Shown here one piece after another: positions 1-7,510 of a stretch of 64,000 nt of DNA; positions within the stretch are counted from its first letter, which is position 1; the number at the start of each line of letters is the position of its first letter. Where the stretch lies: NCBI RefSeq assembly GCF_003001815.1, contig NZ_PVMZ01000009.1, positions 248,001 through 312,000 on the forward strand. Direction: 5' to 3'. The notes beneath the pieces are model-generated. The model was not told where the DNA came from. It ran no database searches and saw only the letters and a list, made by a program, of their open reading frames with translations. The position numbers were made by a program, and so were the translations under genes. Origin of the DNA: Actinoplanes italicus (GTDB lineage Bacteria; Actinomycetota; Actinomycetes; Mycobacteriales; Micromonosporaceae).

Positions 1-5
1 CGGAG

Positions 6-965
6 GTGGAGGCGCGGGAGCGGCGGCGGCACTCGATCGCCGATCCGGGCTGGATGTCGATCACACAGACCTGCGTGGCGATGATCTACGTGGCGCTGGT
101 GGCCGGTGACCATCCGCACCGGACGGGCATGATCGCGCTGTCGGTGTGGGGGTTCGTCACAGGGGTGGCGCTGGTCGCCGGCGCCGACTGGGTGAGCCGG
201 TCGCGGCTGGCGCGGCCGGTGATGCTGGCGTTCGCGTTCAGCGCGTTCGTGAGCTGCGCAGCGATCGCCACGCTGGACGGTGGGGTGGACCAGCCGCTCG
301 GGATCGGGGTGCTGATCTCGATTCCGCTGCTCATGCTCGGCATGCGTCCGGAGGTGGCGGGGCCGGTCGCGGTCGCCGCGGGTGGGCTGTACGTGCTGGT
401 CGGGCTGCTGGTCGGCGATCCGGGTGGCTGGTTCCTCGTGATCCAGCTGCTGGGGACCGCGGCCGCGGCGACCGCCTGTGCGTTGCAGGGCCGCTCGGCG
501 GCCCGGCAGCGGCGGCTCCTGACCCGGCTGTCGCGGGTGGATGTGCTGACCGACGTGCTGAACCGGCGCGGGTTCGCCGAGAGGTTCGCCACCCTGATCG
601 AGGAGGACCGGGCCGCCGCGCTGCTGGTACTCGACCTGGACCGGTTCAAGCAGCTCAACGACGCCTACGGGCACGCGGCCGGTGACGAGTTGCTGCGCTG
701 GGTCGCGGCGACGCTGCGGGAGCGGGTGCGGCCGGAGGACGTGGTGGGCAGGCTCGGCGGTGACGAGTTCGTGGTCCTGCTGACCGGTGGCGACGCCTTC
801 GCGGTGGCCGCGGACCTCCGTACGGCCCTGGCCGCGCGGACCGGCGCGAGCATCGGCGCCGCGGTCCTCGGTGTGGACGGTGACGACTTCGACAGCCTCT
901 ACGCGGTCGCCGACGCACGCCTCTACGAGCAGAAGAAGCCCGTCCCGCGATACGTCCGAAGCTGA
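6..965 (+). CDS. Membrane-anchored GGDEF diguanylate cyclase
   Basis: Predicted to make cyclic di-GMP from two GTP at the inner face of the membrane. Residues about 20-165 form several hydrophobic segments, a membrane sensor of no recognised family. Residues about 175-315 are a GGDEF domain with an intact GGDEF signature. An RPED motif lies exactly five residues upstream, the standard position of the RxxD product-inhibition site, so the enzyme is probably active and feedback-inhibited. No EAL domain follows. The GTG at position 6 is the first usable start; the window begins five bases upstream, so the true start may lie outside. The stop codon lies inside a 23-bp tandem array. The c-di-GMP link to the surface-glycan operon at 6.2 kb is only inference. 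Confidence 0.88.
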   Translation: MEARERRRHSIADPGWMSITQTCVAMIYVALVAGDHPHRTGMIALSVWGFVTGVALVAGADWVSRSRLARPVMLAFAFSAFVSCAAIATLDGGVDQPLGIGVLISIPLLMLGMRPEVAGPVAVAAGGLYVLVGLLVGDPGGWFLVIQLLGTAAAATACALQGRSAARQRRLLTRLSRVDVLTDVLNRRGFAERFATLIEEDRAAALLVLDLDRFKQLNDAYGHAAGDELLRWVAATLRERVRPEDVVGRLGGDEFVVLLTGGDAFAVAADLRTALAARTGASIGAAVLGVDGDDFDSLYAVADARLYEQKKPVPRYVRS

Positions 966-1073
966 CCCCGACCTGCGGAAGAAGCTGATCCGGGCCTGAG
1001 GAGGAAGCTGACCCCGACCTGCGGAAGAAGCTGATCCGGGCCTGGGGAGGAAGTCGATCCGGGCCTGGCGAAG
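959..1073. repeat. Five tandem 23-bp repeats across the stop codon of the GGDEF gene
   Basis: Units begin at 959, 982, 1005, 1028 and 1051. Each starts AAGCTGA or a close variant and ends GGAAG or GGAGG. Units 1 and 3 are identical, and units 2 and 4 are nearly so, giving a 46-bp higher-order period. Unit 1 contains the GGDEF stop codon. The 23-bp period is not a multiple of three, so the array is not coding. Function unknown. Confidence 0.9.
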
Positions 1074-1163
1074 AGGGCAACCGATCGGCACCCGGTGATC
1101 AACCGGGGCGGCACCGGAGGCGATCCCAGAATGGGGTCCCTCTTTTCAGATCGGACCTGTCGT

Positions 1164-1904
1164 ATGAAGCGTGTTCTGCTCCTGCTCGCCGCGGTGTCGA
1201 CGCTGGTGGTGGCACAGCCCGGCGTGGCTCTGGCCGCCGCCGGCAGTGCGAAGGCCTATGCGTTCATGAGCCAGGCGCACGGCGACGCCCTGATCGCCCG
1301 CTGGAACCCTTGTGGTGGCGCGCTGGACTACCGGGTCAACCTGGACCGGGCCCCGAAGAACTCGCTGGCCGAGGTGAAGACCGCGTTCAGCCGGATCTCG
1401 GCGGCCACCGGCCTGACGTTCCGTTATGCCGGGACGACCGACGTGATCCCGCAGGCGGGCAAGGGCTACAAGGGAACCTATCCGGCGGGCACCGAGCTGG
1501 TGATCGCGTGGGCCACGCCCGGCAAGCACAGTAAGTGGCTGCCGTCCGGTGCCCGTGCGCTCGGCATGGGCGGGGGCGCCTGGCAGACCGCGTACACCGC
1601 GTCCGGCGGCAGGGCGCTGCGGATGGTCGAGGGCTCGGTGGTGCTCAACGCGACCGCGCTGAAGTCGATGGCCCGCGGATTCGGCGGGTCGTCCGGCGGC
1701 ACGACCGGGGCGGTGCTGATGCACGAGATCGGCCACGCGATCGGCCTGGCCCACCCGGAGCAGAACGACCGGAATCAGATCATGTATCACACCATCACCT
1801 CGAAGAAGGCGGTGTGGGGCGCCGGCGACCTGACGGGTCTGCGCAAGGTCGGCAAGACCGCCGGATGCCTGTACGACCAGCGGCCGGCGTCGGTCAAGAA
1901 GTAG
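1164..1904 (+). CDS. Secreted matrixin-like zinc metalloprotease
   Basis: Probable exported peptidase. The chosen ATG gives a clean signal peptide: MKR, then a hydrophobic stretch ending near VALAA at residues 24-26. An in-frame GTG at 1095 would place about 23 charged residues before it and is less likely. Near the C-terminus the metzincin zinc motif HEIGHAIGLAH is complete (His187, Glu188, His191, His197), followed by a possible Met-turn in IMYHT. At 246 residues it has no hemopexin or other accessory domain. The following gene is another secreted hydrolase, separated by only 77 bp, so the two may act together outside the cell. The substrate cannot be inferred. Confidence 0.85.
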   Translation: MKRVLLLLAAVSTLVVAQPGVALAAAGSAKAYAFMSQAHGDALIARWNPCGGALDYRVNLDRAPKNSLAEVKTAFSRISAATGLTFRYAGTTDVIPQAGKGYKGTYPAGTELVIAWATPGKHSKWLPSGARALGMGGGAWQTAYTASGGRALRMVEGSVVLNATALKSMARGFGGSSGGTTGAVLMHEIGHAIGLAHPEQNDRNQIMYHTITSKKAVWGAGDLTGLRKVGKTAGCLYDQRPASVKK

Positions 1905-1981
1905 AGACCTGGTGGAAAGGCCCCATGCGTCGCAGTTTTCACCAGTGTTGCCCAAGGTGAACAAGTGATTACGGTCGATAC

Positions 1982-3745
1982 ATGCGGGCCTTCTTCCTGG
2001 CACTTCTACTGGTTCTCGCGGGGTTCGTCGCGCCGGCTCAGCCGGCCGCGGCAGCCGTCTCCGACGCCGCCGGCCGCGAGATCGTGCTGCGCGGCTTCAA
2101 CGTGTCCGGCAGCACCAAGCTGTACGAGAACGGTCTCCTCCCGTTCCGCAGCACCGCCGACGCGGCAACCGCCGCGTCGCAGATGCGCGAGCTGACCGGC
2201 GCCAACGCGATCCGCTTCCTGATCAGCTGGGAGGGGGTGCAGCCGGCCCGCGACCGCATCGACACGGCGTACCTGGACCGGGCCGCCGACCAGATCCGCC
2301 AGTTCACCGACCGCGGCATCCGGGTGCTGCTCGACTGGCACCAGGACCTCTACTCGGCGCACCTGTTCGACCCGGACAGCTGGTACACCGGCGACGGCGC
2401 ACCGAAGTGGGTGATCGACGCCGGGACCTATCCGGACGAGTCCTGCGGCATCTGCTTCCTGTGGGGGCAGAACATGATGAACAACGGCGCGGTCCGGTCG
2501 GCCGTGTACGACTTCTGGCGCAACCGTTACGGGGTGCAGGACGCCTATCTCACGCAGGCGCGCGCCGCTCTCACCCATCTGCGCTCCCGGGTGGATCTCG
2601 GCATGATGCTCGGCGTCGACCCGTTCAACGAACCGTTCGACGGCGGTCTCGACGGCGCCTCCGGGACCACCTGGGAGACGACCTACCTGATGCCGTTCTA
2701 CCAGCGGTTCCGTGCCGTGATGGACACGGCCGGCTGGACCGCGCTGCCGCTCTACGCCGAGCCGCTGGTCTTCTGGAACACCGGGTTCTTCGAGCAGGGG
2801 GGCCTGTCCACGGCCGGCACGCTGGGCAGCCGGTACGTCTTCAACAGCCACTACTACGACGGCAGCCGGATGACGCTGGACCCGAGCGCGGCCGGCGACG
2901 GCACGTACAGCGCGGCGATGAACCGGATCCGGGACCGCGCCACCGCGCTGGGAACCGGCGCCTTCGTCTCCGAGTTCGGCAACGCGGTGTCCGGGACGAG
3001 CAGCAGCGCCCGCACCCCCTGGATGGTCCGCTCGATGTATCAGGGGCTCGACTCGCGGCTGTCCGGTGCCTCGTTCTGGAACAACGCGGCCCGCTCGGGC
3101 CCGGTGCTGTCGGCCACCCAGTGGCACTGGGACGTCTACAGCGGCCGGCACCGCGAGCTGATGAACGGCAACCCGGACAAGGTGCAGACCGCCGGGGACG
3201 CGTGGAATGAGGAGGATCACTCGGTGATCGCGAACGGGACGTTGCGGCTGGACCGGCGGGTGCTGGACCGGTTGTACCCGAGTGCGGTCGCCGGCCGGAC
3301 GGTCGCGTTCGCCTACGAGGATCTGGCGCGCGACGGTTATGCGGGCGCGGGCCGGCAGCAGGCGTGGCTCACGGTGCCGTCCCGGCTGCCGGCGATCGCC
3401 GGGCTGGTCGCCGGGCGGCAGTACGGCGTGCTGGTCTGGCGTAGGCCCGCGACCGCACCGGGTGCGCCGACCGAACTCCACCTGCCCGGGTCGTTCCCGT
3501 CCGCCCGTACCGCCGTGGTGTCCGATCTGGGGGTTGTCGCCGGGATCCCGGCGACCGGACCGATCTCGGTGACCACCGAGGTGGGTGCCTCCACGGCCCG
3601 GCGGCTGTTGCTGGACGCGGGCGGCTCGGCTCCGGGGGCGCCGCACGTGGCGCTCGTGGTCAACGCCGCGGACGTGGCGTCGGTGCCGGCCGCCACGCTC
3701 ACCGCCGCCCGCACCGAACTGCTGGCCTGGGCGGCGGGTTTGTGA
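1982..3745 (+). CDS. Secreted GH5 endoglycoceramidase-like hydrolase
   Basis: Predicted extracellular glycoside hydrolase cleaving a beta-glycosidic bond, by similarity to endoglycosylceramidases. A signal peptide covers residues 1-24. A TIM-barrel catalytic domain runs to about residue 420, with the family pattern LLDWHQDLYS, the acid/base Glu217 in NEPF and the nucleophile Glu331 in VSEFGN. Residues about 430-587 are a beta-rich C-terminal domain, as in known endoglycoceramidases. An unusual Cys-containing stretch, DESCGICFLWG, lies before the catalytic region. The length of 587 residues fits the family. Ceramide-linked sugars are the expected substrates, although bacteria seldom make them, so host or environmental glycolipids, or another glycoside, are possible. 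Confidence 0.85.
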   Translation: MRAFFLALLLVLAGFVAPAQPAAAAVSDAAGREIVLRGFNVSGSTKLYENGLLPFRSTADAATAASQMRELTGANAIRFLISWEGVQPARDRIDTAYLDRAADQIRQFTDRGIRVLLDWHQDLYSAHLFDPDSWYTGDGAPKWVIDAGTYPDESCGICFLWGQNMMNNGAVRSAVYDFWRNRYGVQDAYLTQARAALTHLRSRVDLGMMLGVDPFNEPFDGGLDGASGTTWETTYLMPFYQRFRAVMDTAGWTALPLYAEPLVFWNTGFFEQGGLSTAGTLGSRYVFNSHYYDGSRMTLDPSAAGDGTYSAAMNRIRDRATALGTGAFVSEFGNAVSGTSSSARTPWMVRSMYQGLDSRLSGASFWNNAARSGPVLSATQWHWDVYSGRHRELMNGNPDKVQTAGDAWNEEDHSVIANGTLRLDRRVLDRLYPSAVAGRTVAFAYEDLARDGYAGAGRQQAWLTVPSRLPAIAGLVAGRQYGVLVWRRPATAPGAPTELHLPGSFPSARTAVVSDLGVVAGIPATGPISVTTEVGASTARRLLLDAGGSAPGAPHVALVVNAADVASVPAATLTAARTELLAWAAGL

Positions 3746-3813
3746 TTCCGCTTCATCTATGAGGTGACATCTGGGACTGTGGCCGCCACCCGGCCGGCTG
3801 GCATCCTGACTCG

Positions 3814-4674
3814 ATGAACGTCCAGGTCCTGCCGATCACGTCCGCGGACGTGTCCCGGGTCGCGCACTTCCTGCACGCCAATCTCAACACCCGGATCAGT
3901 GTCGATCTGTGGGCACGCACGCTGACCCCGCCGTGGAAGTCGACGGCGCCGAATCACGGTTTCATGCTCCTCGCTGCCGGCATCGTCGTCGGTGTCTATC
4001 TGGCCTTCTACGCGGAACGGTCGGTCGGCGGGGTGCGGCACCGGTTCTGCAATCTGGCCGGCTGGTGCGTGCTGCCGCAGTATCGCCTGCTCAGCGTCAA
4101 GCTGTTGCGGGCGCTGCTGAGACAGGAGGGTTACCACTTCACCGATCTGTCGCCGAGCGGCAACGTCATACCGATCAACGAGCGCCTCGGATTCCGGCAC
4201 CTCGACAGCACGCTGCTGGCCGTACCCAATGTGCCCTGGCCATCCCTGCCCGGCCGGGGCCGGGTGGTGACGTCGGATCCACGCCGTATCGAGGACCTGC
4301 TGGCCGGTGAGGATCTGCAGCTCTACGTCGATCACCGGGAGACCGCCGCGGCCCGTCACGTGGTCCTCGCCGATCGCGGAGGCGTCTGTTATGTGGTCTT
4401 CCGGCACGACCGGCCGAAGGGCCTGCCGCTGTTCGCGTCGCTGGTGCACGTCACCGACCCGGCCGTGTTCCGCCGGATGTTCCGGCCGTTCACCCGGCAC
4501 CTGCTGCTGCGGTACGGCATCCCGGCCACCCTGCTCGAGCCGCGCGTCGCCGGGTTCCATCCGCGTGCCGCGGTCCGGGTGCCGACCGCGCGCCGCCGGA
4601 TGTTCCGTAGTGACACCCTGCAACCGCAGGATATCGATCTGCTCTACAGCGAGCTGGTCTGCGTTCCTTTCTGA
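3814..4674 (+). CDS. GNAT-fold acetyltransferase-like protein
   Basis: A 286-residue soluble protein. Residues 1-140 resemble a GNAT fold: a hydrophobic strand around GIVVGVYLAFY, then VLPQYRLLSVKLLRALLRQEGY in the acyl-CoA-binding position, and NERLGFR, the usual end of a GNAT core. The second half repeats a similar strand/helix pattern (VCYVVFR, VFRRMFRPFTRHLLLRYG), suggesting a double or degenerate GNAT. The substrate is unknown. It stands between a secreted hydrolase and a STAS protein with no tight coupling. The first ATG was taken as start. Confidence in the fold is moderate; confidence in the reaction is low. Confidence 0.65.
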   Translation: MNVQVLPITSADVSRVAHFLHANLNTRISVDLWARTLTPPWKSTAPNHGFMLLAAGIVVGVYLAFYAERSVGGVRHRFCNLAGWCVLPQYRLLSVKLLRALLRQEGYHFTDLSPSGNVIPINERLGFRHLDSTLLAVPNVPWPSLPGRGRVVTSDPRRIEDLLAGEDLQLYVDHRETAAARHVVLADRGGVCYVVFRHDRPKGLPLFASLVHVTDPAVFRRMFRPFTRHLLLRYGIPATLLEPRVAGFHPRAAVRVPTARRRMFRSDTLQPQDIDLLYSELVCVPF

Positions 4675-4751
4675 GTGGGAAATTGTTGGCTCGGTCACGG
4701 TGTCATCGGAATTTCGGCTCCCGGACACATTGCGCGGGTACCACTTCACAC

Positions 4752-5105
4752 ATGACCGACCCGCGTTACGAGATCGAGCGAACCAACCGGCGGACGGGAT
4801 CCTCCGTCCATCTGCACCTGATCGGCGCCTTCGACCGGGGCGCCGATCGGGTTCTGCGCGTCGGTATGCGTGATGCCTTCGCCTCCGGCCGCCGCGGGCA
4901 CCGGGTGGTCGTCGACATGAAAGGCGTCGATTCGATCGGCAGCGAATGCCTCGAACTGTTGCTGATCGGCTACACCCGGGCACTGCGGTGCGGTTTCGGA
5001 TACGAGATCGCCGGCCCGCGCGGTCACGTGCGCCAGGCGCTCGCCCTGACCGGCCTCTACGCGGCCGACGACCAGCCGGCCGGCGACCGCATAGGGGTGT
5101 CCTGA
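4752..5105 (+). CDS. STAS-domain anti-sigma factor antagonist-like protein
   Basis: A 117-residue single-domain STAS protein. Members of this family bind anti-sigma kinases and release sigma factors when dephosphorylated. The core VVVDMKGVDSIGSECLELL places a serine (DSIGSE) where SpoIIAA-like proteins are phosphorylated, so switching by a serine kinase is plausible. No kinase partner is adjacent. The ATG at 4752 was chosen because the preceding in-frame 23 codons have no STAS character and non-coding base composition. The stop lies four bases from the end of the convergent carbonic anhydrase gene, with no visible terminator between them. Confidence 0.8.
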   Translation: MTDPRYEIERTNRRTGSSVHLHLIGAFDRGADRVLRVGMRDAFASGRRGHRVVVDMKGVDSIGSECLELLLIGYTRALRCGFGYEIAGPRGHVRQALALTGLYAADDQPAGDRIGVS

Positions 5106-5109
5106 CGGA

Positions 5110-5775
5110 TCAGTGGACGAGTGTGACCTTGCCGGTGTCGAGGTCGTAGCGGGCGCCGGCCACCTGGGCTCCGCTGTGCGCGATGATCTCGCTGCGTGTG
5201 ACGAGGGCGGAGACCTGCGCCCGGATGTTGGCCAAGACACCCTTCTCCACGCCGTCCGGGTCGTCGGCGTACGGCTCGAGGATCGGCCGTAGCGCCTCCA
5301 CGATGGAGGCGATGTGGCCGGGGGCCTCGCCGCCGGTCCGGATCGCGTTGAGGGTGGCCGAGACGGCGCCGCAGCGCTCGTGTCCGAGGACGATGACCAG
5401 CGGCGGCGCGAACTCCTCCACCGCGTACTCGATGCTGCCGAGCAGGATGTCGTCGACGACGTTGCCGGCGACCCGGTTGTCGAAGAGGTCGCCGACGCCC
5501 TGGTCGAACAGGATCTCCGGGGCGACCCGGGAGTCCGCGCAGCCCAGGATGACGGCGAACGGGTGCTGACCCGCGGCGATCTCGCGGATCCGTGCGGGGC
5601 TCTGGTGCGGGTGTTTGCTGTGGCCGCTGACGAACCGCCGGTTGCCGGCGAGGAGCTGCTCGAGCGGGCTGCCCGCCGGGTGCGAGGCCTGGGCTGCCGA
5701 AGCGAGGGTGATCGATCCGGCGAGGGCGCCGCCGGCGGCGAACAGCGACCGCCTGCGGAGCGTTGAGTCCAGCAT
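5110..5775 (-). CDS. Tat-exported beta-class carbonic anhydrase
   Basis: Zinc enzyme interconverting CO2 and bicarbonate. The zinc and catalytic residues are present: Cys79 and Asp81 in CADSR, His132 and Cys135 in GHERC. An N-terminal RRRSLFAAGGALAG is a twin-arginine-type signal, so the mature enzyme should lie outside the membrane, less usual than cytoplasmic beta-CAs. The start at 5775 follows GGAGA by five bases; a second ATG one codon upstream is equally possible. The gene diverges from the surface-glycan operon. Its 5' side holds the long structured intergenic region described separately. Confidence 0.9.
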   Translation of the reverse strand: MLDSTLRRRSLFAAGGALAGSITLASAAQASHPAGSPLEQLLAGNRRFVSGHSKHPHQSPARIREIAAGQHPFAVILGCADSRVAPEILFDQGVGDLFDNRVAGNVVDDILLGSIEYAVEEFAPPLVIVLGHERCGAVSATLNAIRTGGEAPGHIASIVEALRPILEPYADDPDGVEKGVLANIRAQVSALVTRSEIIAHSGAQVAGARYDLDTGKVTLVH

Positions 5776-5906
5776 CATGTTCTCCAAACAGTGAGGGACG
5801 GGGATCATCATGCTCCTGGTGATCAAGTCCGCCTATGTGACTATCGCCATCAGGACAATCTGCAATCCACATTGACGGCAAATAGGACACAAGCCGCATT
5901 TGCTGA

Positions 5907-6005
5907 GTCGGCCGCGAACGCTTCGGGGATGCCGGGGTTGTTCCCCCGGACGCGTGACGCGAGAAAGAGCCGACATGGCTTATGTTCTTTCAGTGGGTGT
6001 CACGC
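5907..6005 (+). ncRNA. Candidate structured leader RNA with two mutually exclusive folds
   Basis: Fold A is a compact four-way junction: GTCGGC (5907-5912) pairs with GCCGAC (5969-5974), enclosing hairpins CGAA/TTCG (5915-5925), CCGGGG/CCCCGG (5932-5949) and CGCG/CGCG (5951-5961). Fold B is a long hairpin in which GCGTGAC (5952-5958) pairs with GTCACGC (5999-6005), GAAAG (5963-5967) with CTTTC (5987-5991) and AGCC (5968-5971) with GGCT (5977-5980). The folds compete for the same bases, and a terminator-like stem follows. It matches no riboswitch consensus I recall; GEMM and ydaO signatures were looked for and not seen. Confidence 0.35.
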
Positions 6006-6011
6006 CCCGCC

Positions 6012-6049
6012 GCCCGGCCGCACCCGGATTCTTGCGCCGGGCCGTTTTT
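6012..6049 (+). terminator. Terminator-like hairpin with T-run in the glycan operon leader
   Basis: CCGGGC at 6037-6042 can pair either with GCCCGG (6012-6017) or, as CCGGG, with CCCGG (6023-6027). CCGTTTTT follows directly at 6042-6049, a rare T-run in this DNA. It lies about 190 bases before the first operon gene, as an attenuator would. Confidence 0.4.
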
Positions 6050-6241
6050 CGTCCCCGGAAGCGGATTCCATAACGGAATTTGTCGTCCATCCGACCGGTG
6101 CTCCGCGGAAACATAATCGAAATGAATCACCGGGAAGTGGGAATTGCCGAGATCGACTTGAATGGCGTGCGGGCCATCGCGATATGGTCGTGCCGCTCCA
6201 TTTCTGGTGGCGAAATTCCCCATTGCTGAAAGGCGACGACC

Positions 6242-7510
6242 TTGGCTGCCGCCGTCATGATTCTCACTTCCGTCGTGCTGGCCACGTTCGCGGCGGTGAC
6301 CCTCTGGTGGACCATGCACGCGTGGCGTACCCCGGAGACACTCGCCGCGACGCGCTTCGCCGAGCCGGACGGTGACCACCGGCTGACGTTCTCCCTGCTG
6401 CTGCCGGCCCGGCACGAGCAGGCCGTGCTGGAACACACCATCCAGCGCCTGCTCCGCTCGACCCACCAGGGCTACGAGATCATCGTCATCGTCGGGCACG
6501 ACGACCCGGACACGGCCGCGGTCGCACACCGGGCGGCGGAGAACGCGCCGGGCCGGGTGCTGGTCGTCACCGACCACAACGAGGTGAAGAACAAGCCGCG
6601 CGCCCTCAACACCGCGTTGCCGTATGTGCGTGGTGATGTCGTCGGGGTCTTCGACGCCGAGGATCAGGTGCACCCGCATCTGCTCGAACACGTCGACCAC
6701 GCGTTCCGCTCGACCGGCGCCGACGTCGTCCAGGGCGGCGTCCAGCTGATCAATTTCCACTCCAGCTGGTACAGCCTGCACAACTGCCTCGAATACTTCT
6801 TCTGGTTCCGCAGCCGCCTGCACCTGCACGCCCGCAAGGGCTTCATCCCGCTCGGCGGCAACACCGTCTTCGTGCGCACCGACGTGCTGCGCACCGCCAA
6901 CGGCTGGGACGGCACGTGCCTGGCCGAGGACTGCGACCTCGGCGTGCGCCTGTCCAGCCGGGGCGCCAAGGTGGTCGTCGCCTACGAGGCGTCCCTGGTC
7001 ACTCGCGAGGAGACCCCGGACAGCATCGGCAGCCTGCTCAAGCAGCGGACCCGCTGGAACCAGGGCTTCCTGCAGGTCCTGCGCAAGGGGGAGTGGCGGC
7101 GGCTGCCGACGTTCGGGCAGCGGCTGCTGGCCCGATACACCCTGGTCGGCCCGTTCCTGCAGGCGTTCTCCGGCGTGGCGATCCCGATCGGGGTGGCCGC
7201 CGCGATCTTCGCCGACCTGCCGATCGGCATCGCCCTGGCCACCTTCGTGCCGGTGGTGCCGATGGCCGCCAACATCGTCTTCCAGACGGTCGGCCTGCGC
7301 GACTTCGGCCAGCAGTACAACCTCAAGATCAAGCCGATCCACTACGCCCGGCTCATCCTCGGCGCCTTCCCGTACGCCCTGGTCCTGAGCGTCGCCGCGT
7401 TGCGCGCCGTCTGGCGCGAATACACCGGCCGGCGCAACTGGGAGCTGACCGCCCACGTCGGCGCCCACCTGACCAGCAGCAACGCCAACGCCGAGGTCGG
7501 TGCCGCATGA
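6242..7510 (+). CDS. Processive GT2 glycosyltransferase, cellulose-synthase-like (CslA-like)
   Basis: Membrane glycosyltransferase expected to polymerise or transfer sugar from a nucleotide-sugar at the inner membrane face. An N-terminal membrane segment covers residues 5-28. The catalytic GT2 domain has DAED (138-141) as the metal-binding motif, AED (228-230) as the likely base and QRTRW (268-272), the product-binding motif of processive synthases. Three or four membrane segments follow (about 295-400). No PilZ domain is present, and at 422 residues it is shorter than BcsA. The start is TTG with AAAGG nine bases upstream; ATG at 6257 is an alternative. Its stop overlaps the next start (ATGA). 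The company of a copper radical oxidase recalls cslA-glxA. Confidence 0.85.
   Translation: MAAAVMILTSVVLATFAAVTLWWTMHAWRTPETLAATRFAEPDGDHRLTFSLLLPARHEQAVLEHTIQRLLRSTHQGYEIIVIVGHDDPDTAAVAHRAAENAPGRVLVVTDHNEVKNKPRALNTALPYVRGDVVGVFDAEDQVHPHLLEHVDHAFRSTGADVVQGGVQLINFHSSWYSLHNCLEYFFWFRSRLHLHARKGFIPLGGNTVFVRTDVLRTANGWDGTCLAEDCDLGVRLSSRGAKVVVAYEASLVTREETPDSIGSLLKQRTRWNQGFLQVLRKGEWRRLPTFGQRLLARYTLVGPFLQAFSGVAIPIGVAAAIFADLPIGIALATFVPVVPMAANIVFQTVGLRDFGQQYNLKIKPIHYARLILGAFPYALVLSVAALRAVWREYTGRRNWELTAHVGAHLTSSNANAEVGAA

Larger units (their letters stand above)
5776..6241. other. 466-bp divergent intergenic region with lower GC and several hairpins
   Basis: No gene was found here. The region separates the carbonic anhydrase (minus) from the glycan operon (plus). 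It is visibly AT-richer than its surroundings and holds the structured block and terminator-like hairpin listed separately. A further long-range stem pairs GGGAATT+GCC (6139-6148) with GGC+AATTCCC (6209-6220, two-base bulge). A possible -35, TTGACG, sits at 5872-5877 on the plus strand. The -10 is not clear, but a start near 5905 would fall at the left edge of the structured block. Confidence 0.5.

Noticed and set aside
2006..3646. Long minus-strand frame across the GH5 gene
   Set aside because: Antisense shadow of a gene with conserved catalytic motifs.
5907..5974. tRNA-like cloverleaf
   Set aside because: Four stems are present, but there is no T-loop GTTC consensus, no plausible anticodon arm geometry and no CCA or acceptor pattern.
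5879..6010. Known c-di-GMP (GEMM) or c-di-AMP (ydaO) riboswitch
   Set aside because: The conserved aptamer sequences I know for these classes were looked for and are not present; only generic structure is.
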